Made by a program: the position numbers and the translations under genes
Origin: Mansonella perstans
Lineage: Eukaryota; Nematoda; Chromadorea; Rhabditida; Onchocercidae
Assembly: GCA_037074765.1 (NCBI GenBank)
Contig: JBAMDO010000117.1
Coordinates: 62,001 to 126,000, forward strand
Direction of reading: 5' to 3'
DNA length: 64,000 bases
Shown here: positions 32,041 through 48,350 of the stretch, piece after piece
Position numbering within the stretch: the first letter of the stretch is position 1
Layout: each line of letters begins with the position of its first letter
The notes under the pieces: generated by a model
Database searches by the model: none
What the model was told of the DNA's origin: nothing
What the model saw: the letters and a program-made list of their open reading frames with translations, nothing else

Positions 32041-34759
32041 TTTTTGAAGATTAATGTAAGAGAATTTAAAACTAAAGGTGGATGAAGATTCGGAGTTTAT
32101 CAACGACATATTTATCTTGATATTATGATGCGAAGTATGGCAAATTGCCATCGTGAAGACTATATGGTGTTAAAAATAATATACTAATTTCTATATGTGT
32201 AACACATTACATTATATAATGTATTACTACTTGACTCAAGTAATGAAGAAACGAAGTAAGATCAAAAAAGACTGTATCTTTTTGTGGTATGTTTCTAAGC
32301 AAATCAAAATATTACCGTGAATATTGATATTCTTAGCATGTTATAAAATAAATTACTGAACGAGGAATTTAAAAGGATACATGGAGCGGTTCAATAGGCT
32401 TTCACTTTCTTTTTTCCCGTTGATGCATTGTGTTATTTCATATTGGATTTTGATTATTTTTGAAAATTTTCCATAATTTAGTTTTTCTTCCGATCTCCGC
32501 TGTATTTTTTTTTTTTTTTTTTAATTTCTTGAAGCAATTCTGAAAGCTTGAGTTTAAAATCGTTTTGGAGGAATTTGAAAAATTAATGAGTGCATATTTA
32601 GGTTGATTATCGTCGTAAGATATTTAATTGTTTTGATTGCCTGAGATGATGTTCAATAAGGAACATAAATATTATGATATTTGTAATACATTAGGGTATT
32701 TTCCTTTGTTCTTATATTTTCCTGTTGTTTATATTTCAAGATTCTGCGGTGGTTCCGATGGTAGTATGGTACGATCACATCTGTTTACAGTCATTCGAAG
32801 CTAGTCTTTCCATCTTTTCATATTTTCTGAGTTAATTCATAACGAAACATAATATCAATATTCAGTAGCATTTTGTATTAACTATGCTGTTTTGTACTTT
32901 TCATGATCAATTTCCAGATTTTTTCAATTTTTTTTTTTGAAATTTATATCTCCAGTTGTTTGAATGTCGTGAAGAGCACTGATATCCTGAAATAGTGCTG
33001 TATCGAGGAAAGTTCTGGAATTCGGTGAATTCTGAGAGGAAGCTAAAATTTGACCATACAGGGAAGGGGAAGGGAGAAAGAGTTGAAGCACAGAAATATT
33101 TCAAATCGCCATTTAGTTCAAAATCTACCTTGATTTTGTTTCATGGATGGTTAAACTTTAGTGACCAATCAATTTTTCAGATTTTCAAAAAATAGCCTTC
33201 AAATTGTTTGTTCCAGAGCTAAACTCGAAATTATTTTAGATTACTAAAATTCATATTCTTTTAAACTTGTTGACTGTTTGTAAATATTTGGGATTTTATC
33301 ATGATTTGAATGAATTTTTTGCAAAATTTGCTGTGTCATTTGTTTTGCCAAACAATTCATTGCCCTGTTTAACTTAAATACGTTTCTTGCAAAATTTGTA
33401 AAAATATGTTAGTAAGGGCGTCGCACTGATTCGCTCTTTTCTTCAGTAATATTTCTGTTCACAGATTTCAATTTTCGAAGAGTTGCAACTATCCTTATTA
33501 ATCTGTGAACAAATATGTTTAAGATTATTGCACAGTTTAGCAAATTATTTCTTTCCAATATTTTACATTTTACCTGTGCGTTTTCGTTAAACTCTCAGAA
33601 ATTGCAGGATTTGAAATCAGGAAGAGATAATCCTATCTCATTTAGCTGTTTATAGTTATTCGCAAATTACTGCAGCTATTAATGATACTTCCATAATTAC
33701 GGAATGATCATTTTTAGCTTTCACGTCTTACCTCACTAATTTACGTGCTTTAATAAAGCCTCCATGTGTGTATCTTTTGTGTTTGTTCATTTTGTGAAAT
33801 TTTTGCTGTATTAGCAATTTTTAATAGGAAATTTGAAACATCGACCGTTGATAAATAAGAAAGAAAATTATGATAATTTATTATGGTCATTTCTGACATA
33901 ATCGATTCCTCATGCAGCTGATATAGTTCTGACGTTTTCTGCATGAGTGGACATGTATTTTTACGTTATTACGGAGGTACTGTTAATTTGCTTCTATCAG
34001 TTAATGATAATGAAAAAAATTTTAATGATTATTAATTGATTTTTTGTAACACAGTCCTTACATGAAATATGATGGAAAATTTTAACTGCTAGACCGACCC
34101 GTAAGGGAAAATCTCGTAAGTTATAAACAAAGGTACCATGGCAATGCACGTTTTCAAAGTGATTACAATGATCGTTTACGCGTAGGTTCACACGTATGAA
34201 CGTCATATTAGATAATCTTTTATAGGTACGATATGTAACATAGATAAGTGAGCAATAGATAAATGATCAATCATATTTGCAAATTTAGCTTAAAATTTCG
34301 AATTTCTCAGTTGGTCACAAGTATTTCCTGATGCGAACATAAATCAAGTGCAGCTTTGGAATGCATTATATGACTTGTTTTCCTCAGATAAATTTTAGGC
34401 TTATCTTCAGGAACGATTTACAAACTGAGTAGCAACTTTTATCGAAAATAGGTTGCCAAATCATTTTCACGTTTTCAACTTTCATCATTTCCACCTCTCA
34501 TCATTTTAACTTAAAAACAATACAGTTTATCTGGTTATCTGATAAATAATTATTATTGTTCTCATTGAACAATTGTTTACAGATGCATACTATGAAATCT
34601 GTGAATTAATTACTTGAGTTTACTTATTATCATCTTTTATAATTCACATAAAGCTATATTGGTCACCTGCGGTTCATTCTACATTATTCATGTGATCTTT
34701 GAATATGTATAATGGAACTTCCAAAATATTTCAGGATTTAATTAAGTAATATAACAGTG
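32041..34759. other. Intergenic: KDM1B 3' flank and MTFP1 upstream region
   Basis: AATAAA at 32347-32352 could end the KDM1B transcript. The rest is AT-rich; short open frames on either strand (for example near 33000 and 34100) show no family features and no supporting partner exons. Confidence 0.6.
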
Positions 34760-36041
34760 ATGAAAAAGCTAACAATTTATGACGAAGTTCAGGAAGATTT
34801 ACATCAAGTGGACATTTACCGTGATACAGTAGTACGATTTCTTGGGAAGTTCTACAATTTCCACATATCTTCATTATACTCGTTTTGTCTCAGATATGTT
34901 ACAGATGGCTAAAACGATTGCTAGGGTGTACGCCATCGAAAAAAAAAAAAAAACATTTTTTATTTATAACTTATTTTGAAGTTTTTGAATTCATTAAATT
35001 CTGCCAATTTGTTTAAAAAAAAAAAAAAAAGTTATAAATTTCATTCAAAAATCAGAATGTTGAAAATTCATTTTTTAAGATTTCATGTTTTTCCTTTTTA
35101 TTTTGCAAGCTGTTTGTAGTACATTAGAGTTGATGGACTATCTGCAGTGAACCATTTGGAATAGTGCTATCTTTCATTTTTTATTCAAATTTTCTTGACG
35201 TTGTTTAGGCTATGCAAATGAAGTTGGCGAAGCATTTCGTTCTTGGGTGCCGGCGAATGTGGTTCGGTTATCATATATCGTTTCAATGGGTTACGTTCTT
35301 TCTGATACAGCTGATAAAAGTCGAAAAGCTAACCAGGTTAAATTATTTCATAATTTTCTAGTTGATAACTATTAAATGTTTACATTGAGATAACGAACTG
35401 AACAATAACTGTATTTCCCATTTTATACGTTATCTAGTAATATCTTTTAAAAATTTTAATTACAGTTGAATTATCTGGACAATAAAGAACGATATCGAGC
35501 TGTTACCTTACGAGTTATTGACACATTAATCTGGCAGAGTTTAGCATCTGTTGTCATTCCAGGATTTATGATCAATCGCGTTTGTTATTTATCCACTAAA
35601 TTACTTAGCTGGTTAGTCATCTGTTGGCAATGTTGAAAACTGTGTTAACTGCAAACGTAACAAAATAAATGTTGATTCGATAATAGAAAATGGAATATCT
35701 TGTATTTGACAAATCTGATATTTAATGAGGATAACACTAACTGCCTGTACTAATGGTTTTGAACAGAATTTTTGCTCCTAGTGACCTAAGTCCTCAAAAC
35801 AACACTCATTCTATTTGCATGGAAATTTATCATTATGGCATGTAATCTAAATCTGATCTTTACTGAAGTTTCTGTGATTTAAAGGTCAACAAAGTGGCCA
35901 TTGAAAATACAAAAATTGACATCAACAGTACTGGGACTATGTACCATCCCATTTATCGTGAAACCAATTGATACAGCCGTTGAGATTGGGATGGAATCTT
36001 CGATAAGGAAGTTATATTCGGCGGAATTTCCCAAAAAATAG
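34760..36041 (+). CDS. mtfp1: Mitochondrial fission process protein 1 (MTFP1/MTP18)
   Basis: Inner mitochondrial membrane protein needed for fission and membrane integrity. Exons: 34760-34844, 35209-35336, 35466-35611, 35885-36041; 516 nt, 171 residues, close to the family's usual length. Family landmarks are DIYRDTVVRFLG, GYANEVGEAFRSWVP, NVVRLSYIVSMGYVLSDTADK, IDTLIWQSLASVVIPGFMIN and a final LGLCTIPFIVKPIDTAVE, SSIRKLY. The last three joins use normal splice sites. The first does not: the conserved FLG|YANEVGE join requires exon 1 to end at 34844, where the intron begins GGAAGTT instead of GTAAGTT. An AATAAA lies at 36064-36069. Whether this is a true non-canonical donor, a variant or a base error cannot be told from sequence alone. 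Confidence 0.9.
34845..34850 (+). other. Non-canonical 5' splice site (GG instead of GT) in MTFP1
   Basis: Reads CTTG|GGAAGTT. Changing base 34846 from G to T would give a consensus GTAAGT donor in exactly the phase needed by the next exon. Nearby GT alternatives would insert unrelated residues into a strongly conserved block or break the frame. Confidence 0.75.
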
Positions 36042-38268
36042 TGTTTTCAGTGATGGAAATAATAATAAATTTTTCGTTTAGTTTTCTCATTGTAGTTCAT
36101 TTTAATTTTTAGTGAAAAAGATGATTGGATTAAAATGTACATAATATCAAATATCAAATCTTAAACTCATCAATATACCTCCAAAGCAACTTTGAAAGCA
36201 GTTAACATGTCTTTTAAATTGTATAATACTGATGAGAACTAGAAAGTATTGCTATCAAAGAAACATTAGGTAGCATCTTATTGTAGCCAGTTACTTCTGC
36301 ATTCCTTTTCCAAATTACAGTCCAGGACTCTTTTTTGAACTTCTTCAATTCATTATTCCTTGACATGAATAGAATTGAAATTGAAAAGCAATAGTATACT
36401 TTTGATAGTATTGAATAGTATTGTTTTTTTCTTTTTATTTCCAGAGATTACTGACATTTTATGAGGATTTATTGTGATCATACCAAATTTTTTGCTTTAT
36501 ATCTCAGATAGCTTTTCTTCCTCATATTTGCTTGCATTTTCATCATGTTGTTTGTGGCATTCAAAATATTCGTAGAGATTAGAATATTCAAATTTTCTTG
36601 AATTTCGAAACTAAAAATTTTCTGGTAATTGGATTAATTTTTTAGAATACTGTTGTATTATTTGCATGTTATTTGCATTATTTTACTTTTTTTTTAAAAG
36701 AAAAATAAATGTTTTTTAAAGTTTATTGTTGCATTTTGTTTGGTGTAAGATTCATCATTTTCTATATTTTTCATTGTTTCACAAATATACAAATGTGCTT
36801 TATTTATCTCTTTTCTTCATGTGTATATTATGATCATTAATATTTGCATACCTTGAAATGTTTCAATTTGCGTAGCTTTCATCCCAAACATGCTTATATG
36901 CACTTTAAGAGCAAATTTCCTGATTTTTCAGTTTTATCAGTTGATTTTGTTCAGAGGGAACTTCTTACTTTTACTTCTTGTGTCCTCAACTTAGTCTAGA
37001 TTTAACTAGACCGTCCTTTTTTATTTTGAATTTTCTGAATTTTGGATTATCAGTTACTAAATTATTCCTCATTTATACACTAAAAAAGGGTTACTAATTT
37101 ACTTTTCAATTTTAATTTCTATAGAAGATGTGATCATAGACGATAAAAAGATATTGGTTATTGTGCGACTTATCTTTTATGCAAATTTCTTTGTGTTTGC
37201 TAAAGTGGAATTTTACATAATCATTTGAGGATGAATAAGTGCAGCTATCGTTTTGATGGTGTTGAGTATATGTTGCATTTAGTAGATTTGCCGGGTTCCT
37301 TTATTCCTTCTCCTTAATTGAATTGTACTTCAGATTTGGGTAAAACGTAACAACAGGACGTATCATCATTATCGTTGGATATTCTTTCTTTGATTGGGAT
37401 TAGACAGCATTTTAAATAATGTACGAGCAGAGATTTTTTTCCAGTCAGCATATCGCTAACAATGGGTATTTCAAATTTTTTTCGAAGCTTATTTTTTGAT
37501 TCAAAGCATTTCAAAAATTTTTGAAAAAAAAAAGTTTTTGATAATTAATGCTTTGCCAAAAAATCTTTTGGTATTTTGAGAAATATTACAACAAGACTGG
37601 TTACTTTGATATATGTAGGAAGGAGCGTATAAGTTTCTGTAATCTGATCATTGTATCGGCAAATGTTTTCTCTCTTAACATTCTCCTCAAATGATTTCGT
37701 TTAATTTTTAATGCGCAATGAACCACATTCCCAAACTTTTCACAAATTTATCCATTGAAAATGATCTGACTTGCAGCTTGTATTTATTTTATTTTCGTTT
37801 ACTTACTTTTGGAAGATGATCAGTTCATCATATCAGCCAGATCCAAGTAACATTAAAAACAATCTGAATCTTATTAATTTATTCAAATCCTTTCTATTTC
37901 AATTTCTTTTAGGTGTTTTTATTACATTGTTTCATGCTATAAATATCATCATAAAATCCAGTTCTACTTTTCATCTATTGCTGCTTATCAAATTCAGTTT
38001 TTCAACTCTTGATAGCACTGTTGCACTTTTTCAGCTACTGTGAAGCGGGAGTATAACATCGAAACTTTTTCTTGCATTTATAATTGACTTGTTCTGATGA
38101 GCTAACAATAAATTTTATATTAATTTATTTAATATAAAAAACTTCGAAAGGATATGTCAAATAATTCGCAGCATTTTGTTTCGATCGTTTCACCATCTGA
38201 AGATCATCAATATTAGAAGATGGAGGAACAATTTCAAACTTATTACGTTTATTTATTTGTTGTTCTAG
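36042..38268. other. Intergenic: MTFP1 3' flank and DDX3-like upstream region
   Basis: AT-rich. An open frame around 37771-38043 is Phe/Leu/Ser-rich without family features. If the helicase gene has further 5' exons they should be here, but none stands out. Confidence 0.55.
36064..36069 (+). promoter_or_regulatory. Putative polyadenylation signal of MTFP1
   Basis: AATAAA 22 bases after the MTFP1 stop codon. Confidence 0.5.
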
Positions 38269-38290
38269 AAATCCGAATGTCAAGAACAGT

Positions 38291-42906
<4,616 letters not shown>

Positions 42907-44570
42907 CAGCTTTGATGCGTTGATTTTACTAAATCTCTTTTTGTTCTGCTGATTTTGTCAGATATCTTTTTACACTGTTTTTGCAGTTCCTTCATCATTT
43001 ATGATTTTTTAGCGTTGATTTTAAATTCTAATTTTATTTTAACGACTGTTAGTTTTTGTGTGAAAATTAAGTTTAGATTTTAGATTTGGGTTAGTTTTAA
43101 TTTCGAGAAAACAGAACTTTTTTTTTGGTTTGCTGCTGAAATTGGTTTGCTGAAATCTAGAAAATATCAGCATTTAAAAATATCAGCATTTTTTTGGGCA
43201 AAAAATTAACTTTGCAGTTAACTTCACTAAATATATATAGTCTTTGGGATTTTAGGAATGGTTTTTTAAACACTCGAAAAAGGGTAAGGGACATATATGA
43301 TTATAAGAGTTATACCTGTTTTAAGTACTTAACACTTCTACAACTGATCTGAAAGATTTACATAGGTAATCCTTTGAAATCATTACAACTGAAGGCACGC
43401 GCATGAAGAAATATGATGCTCATTATTACATTGACTTCTAAAAATCTAGGAGGTATGCATGTAACTGGTGAAATTAATTACTTTAAGATTTAATCAAAAT
43501 ATGTTTTTTTGAAAAATGGAACACTTTGCTTGGTCTAATCTTTTATAATTTCATTTAAACAACGGAAAATTCACTCAACAGTGAAAGATTGGTGATTTTG
43601 GAGAAGTAAGCTTTTCGAAGGAAGATAATATTGAAAGATGAACATTTTGATCTTTTTAAGAATGAATGAATCTAAAATGATTAAATTGAATCAGGTAATA
43701 GATAGTTTAAAATTCATTCATATTAAATTTTTCCTATTTCTTAGCATCTTCCTTCATTGTTGCTGTAGTACACTTCTCTTGAGCTCATTATCATCTCTTG
43801 TTGCTTACCAGATACCTCTTATTATACACTTCATCAGCTTTATTGATTAAGTATTTATAATTCTTTTCAGTCAATATTGTGATGACACATTCCTTTAATT
43901 TACTATTTACCACTACATTTTAATTGAATTTTTAAATTTTAAGTAATGGCCATTATGTAAAGATTCTGCCAGAAAGTGCTTATTGTTTTTAGATACTATA
44001 GTTATGGAATGTTTTTCATGAATAATTAATATTTATTAATGTTTTGTTCAATTTTAATATCTGTTAAACGTGGAATAAAAAAGAATAAAGAAAGCTCTGC
44101 ATTGGGAATTTAAATGATAATAGTTTTAGAGTATTCCTATTGTGAGAGATATAGTTGTTATTTCTAAAAGAATGTGAGTTGTATTGCTGAAGTGGGAATT
44201 GAGCGATTATACATAGCAAATGCATTCGGAAATAGTTACACAAAATAACATCAGAAATGACTTTTTTCTGTAACATATTGATATTTCTGTATCATCGCAT
44301 TTACGCCTGTGCCTTAATAATTTTGTTTTAGGAATGCAAAATGTTTCGTTCTCATATCATGCATTTGCTTAATTTTGTTTTGTTATAATGATGTTTCAAT
44401 AAATTATTGGTTGCATTTTGTTGTGTTCTGAAGTTTTGTCTTTTTTGTTAACAAAACACAGAAGTTCTTCATAGTTATTCACTCTGTTTTCCTCTTGTCT
44501 TTCTTTTCATGATGGTGAAAGTGTCATTAAAGAAATTATAAAAATTTATATCCTATGATGTGCCTCATTT
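42907..44570. other. Convergent intergenic gap between the helicase and ttx-3
   Basis: Holds the 3' flanks of both genes. AT-rich, no coding-like frame; short open frames at 43638-43850 (+) and 44064-44276 (-) look random. Confidence 0.6.
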
Positions 44571-47500
44571 TCACATCAATGGTGGGTCCGTTTCAAAATA
44601 TTCAACCAGTGATTTCTCAGGTGAATTGATATTTGTTTCAGTTTCGGTTTTACCGTTATTTATATCGTTATCATCATTTGAGCTATCGGATCGTACATCT
44701 TGTTGACTGCATTCTTCTGGACTTACTGATGTTTGCCATGATTCTTCCATTGAATCACCTACTGAGCCGCAGGTTACCTGGAATTTAATGATTAAAGGTT
44801 CAGAGTTGAAACTGTTTGTGATGACAGAAAAGATTGTGTGATTTTGCCGTTCCTATGAATTACAAAATGGAGAGAAAATATCCATGGAGTCTATCTGTTC
44901 TCCAGTCTGTCTGTATTTCAAAAAACGAGAGGAAAATTTCTGGAACTTTCTAGCACTTCACTCAATAGCTCACATTGAGTAACTAAATTGAAAAAATGTT
45001 TTCATATTTTTTCACTATATCAGCAGTTCTTGCACTTTCTAATTTTTCGTTAATTAAAAAATATACCGGTTCTACCGATTCGCGGAACGAAGTACTCGGG
45101 AGCGTTGGTACATGAGGTGAGTTACTAGAAGTTTCACGACATTGTATACTGTTACGACGAAATTTTGCTCGAGCATTTTGAAACCAAACCTGAGATTGTG
45201 TGATATTTTAAACAATATTGAATGATACTTGTAACAATGTCACACATTGATATTTTTCAAAAAACTTTAAGCTATATCATTTATAACACTCATAAATATT
45301 GAAAATTCGATAATATCGACAACCTCTCTTGATTGAAATTTTTTAAATGAAACTTTTGATGACAAATTTCAAAGTACCTGTAAAACCCTCTTAGTAAGAC
45401 CAGTTCTTTGTGCCAGTTGTTTCAAGTCTTTAGCATCCGGATTATGATTCAAATTGAAATAACTTTTCATTGTCCTTAACTGATGATGCTTGAAACTTGT
45501 ACGCATCCGTTTTGATTTATGCGTTATATTCAGCATTTCTTCTTCAATGCAGTCTACAAATTGATCCTTTTTTTTTAAATTGAATGTAAAAAAAAATTCG
45601 TAATCTTTCATCAAATGTACACGAAATCGAGTTGAATCACTGATCGCTTCCCATTAATGAAAGATTTTCCATAGAAGTGTACCGTAGTATTAAAAGAAGA
45701 GCTCACTTCCTAGAAACTGAAATAAATAATCTTGCTATCTGTTCCACAGCGAAGCCAAAAGCTAGTCTAAGTCATACTAACTATTTTGCTTAACAAAGAA
45801 CAAAGCGGCTATTTGAATGCGCTAACAAAGCCTATATTATCTGCACATCTTCCAATTAGCGCTTAGATACGGTAGTCATATGTGAATTTGTTCATCCAAA
45901 TGATGTCTTTCACAATTTTCACTGCATTTCAAAATTTTATATTTCCAATTTCTAATACAAAACTATAATAGCTTGAAACATTTGCTTCTCAATCTCAAAA
46001 AAAAGAAAGCTTTTCTCTTCCATTTTCTTTCTATACTCACTCTTCCAAAATTATACAAAAAAAAAAAAAACTGCTTACGTTTTACTTTCTTTTGAAATAT
46101 GATAAAGAAACAATTAGTAAAACGATAATTGATAATTATGTCCGCACAGTTTTATGATTCAAAAAAAAGCAATAAAATCGAAAAGTTGAAAGTTTTGTTT
46201 GTTTGATGACGTAAATCACGTAAGTTACAAAATATGTGTAAACAAAAATAAACTATAAGCGGAAGCATTTTAAATAGATATGATACTGTTAACATATATA
46301 ACACTGTTCAAATTTTTCCCAATGGATTGAATTTGAATTGAAGTTTTTTTTTTAAACCGGAAGTGTTATTTATATCCGTAATATTATATTTTATTGTATC
46401 ACGCTATCTTCCATGTGTAGCACTAACTTATTACCAATTCATACAGGTAGTGGCTGTTATTTGAAGTTACTTACGAACGGTGAAAGATAAACCACAAATG
46501 AAAAAGTCAATTAAAAAACACCAGTGCCAACCAATACTATCTGTAGTAGTAGTACTCTCGATATCATCAGCTGATTTTTTCCACTTACGACATCGTTCTT
46601 TTCCTCGCAGTGAAATCTTGGATGATTCAGTGGTTCGCAGAAAATTATTGTCAGTAGTCGAATTGATTGCATCAAAATGCGCTGAAACCTGAATTTCATT
46701 TTCTTACTGAATTACTTTCCTGCATAAAGCATATGTCACATAATTGTTACCAGTTACATTTTTTAAAAATTATTTTTAAAATAATATTCCAACCATTAAC
46801 AATAGCAAAAATGAAGAAATTTCATAATTGTTTTCATTTACTTCAACATTTATTTGATCTCAGAGTTTATTCCTTACATTTAAAAATTATCAGTCTAAAA
46901 AAGAATTAACATTAATAATAAAAATTTGATAGCATCGCTCAAGAAACTGTAAGAGATCTATGGTCTACAAGATGCTGGATGGTAGTAGAATGGAATTCTA
47001 TTCCAACATTTTTTTTTTTAAATCTATCCATGATAAATACAAGGACAGGATATTTATTTCGCTCCCATTTATTTTAATCTTGCAATCTTCTATCAGCCGT
47101 AGATCAAACTATTAATAATTTCTGCAAGTAGCTAGTTAATGACTGATTAATTCATCATCCTTTTTGGAATTTATTTCCGACTTTGCTCTTAAAAATAATC
47201 GATATTTGCATTATCGCTAATGATAAGAAAATTTTGATGAAGAATTTATTTTCGAATGAAATAAATTCTATACCGTGACAGTACAGTGTTCCTTTACAAC
47301 CCATTATGAATAATTCACTTGGTCGAAGTGGCACAGTACAAACGCAACACGTAAAGCATTCCAAATGAAAAATTGCGTCATTAGCTCGCATGACGATATC
47401 TTCATTAGATAATACGATAGCACATCGTTCACAACGTTTACCGTATTTACTACAAATAATGATTTAACGTGATTTCATTGATTAGAGATATTGTGCATAG

Positions 47501-48350
47501 TTTTTTTTTTGTTTTTTATTGTAAATTCATAGCCATTTCAATTGTTCGTAAATTGCAAAGAAAAAGTGGTGAGTAAATGATCATTTTCAGGTGAGATAAA
47601 TTAATGAAAATAATAATGTGTCAATAATTAAAGAATATTCGAATCATATAGCCAACTTGATTTAATTCTTTTATTCATTTCATAATGAAGGTATTAGTTA
47701 AATGTTCTTTACGCCAATCTTTACAGCTAAATATGTTAAATTGTCAACTGCTGGTGTTTCATGTTGAAACTCCCACTGAAATCAATTGAAATTCTTTCTC
47801 AATATGATAATTTTTAGTGAAAAATGTGATAATTTCTTACGCAAAATAATCATCACGACAGAATACCAGTCCATCTTTATAGTAGCAAATGGATGCAGCA
47901 TGCAGTGAGCAATGACATAAACAGCAACGTAAACATTCATAGTGCCAACTTTGTTCGTTCATCAATAGGAAATGCTGATCCGTAATGGGAATCAAGCACG
48001 ATACACAACAACCTGTTGTATATTATTGTATCAGCAGATTTCCAAAAAATATAATGTGAGAAAGGAAAAGACGTGAAAGATTTGGCCGGTGCAGTTTTAT
48101 TAGAATTTTATTTCATGCTAATTAAAGTTAAGCCGAATTAAAAAAATTTCTGCGCTTATTTAATTATTTAAATTACAAAAATTGCTTTAGAGAATGAAAC
48201 AAAGAAATTACTTTTATCTTTTTCCTCTGAATGATTATTACCTGCTGTTGCTGCAACATAGCATGAAGCAGTTGAGGTTGTTGGAGCGCTAGGGACTGGA
48301 GATGTTGATCCGGTTTGAGTGCTGTCATTTAATGGTGACAAATATATCAT
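44571..48350 (-). CDS. ttx-3: LIM-homeodomain transcription factor, TTX-3 / LHX2-LHX9 / Apterous class
   Basis: Nuclear regulator of neuronal identity; in C. elegans TTX-3 specifies AIY interneurons (family knowledge). Exons in transcript order: 48350-48242, 48012-47841, 47449-47274, 46681-46589, 45553-45378, 45189-45067, 44777-44571; 1056 nt, 351 residues, all phases agree. LIM1 starts CVSCLIPITDQHFLLMNE and includes HYECLRCCLC and FCRDDYF. LIM2 starts KYGKRCERCAIVLSNEDIVM and includes FHLECFTCCVC and LYC. The homeodomain is at about 198-255: KRMRTSFKHHQLRTMKSYF, NHNPDAKDLKQLAQRTGLTK and VWFQNARAKFRRN, nearly identical to LHX2/LHX9. The C-terminus is Ser/Glu/Asn-rich and acidic. The N-terminus is a short Ser/Thr/Pro-rich exon beginning at the Met at 48350; an additional 5' exon cannot be excluded. 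The linker exon (46681-46589) is placed by phase and weak similarity. Confidence 0.92.

Noticed and set aside
47700..47790. Possible extra ttx-3 exon between the two LIM exons
   Set aside because: The frame needed by the LIM1 exon runs into a stop, whereas a direct LIM1-LIM2 join is in phase and matches the family.
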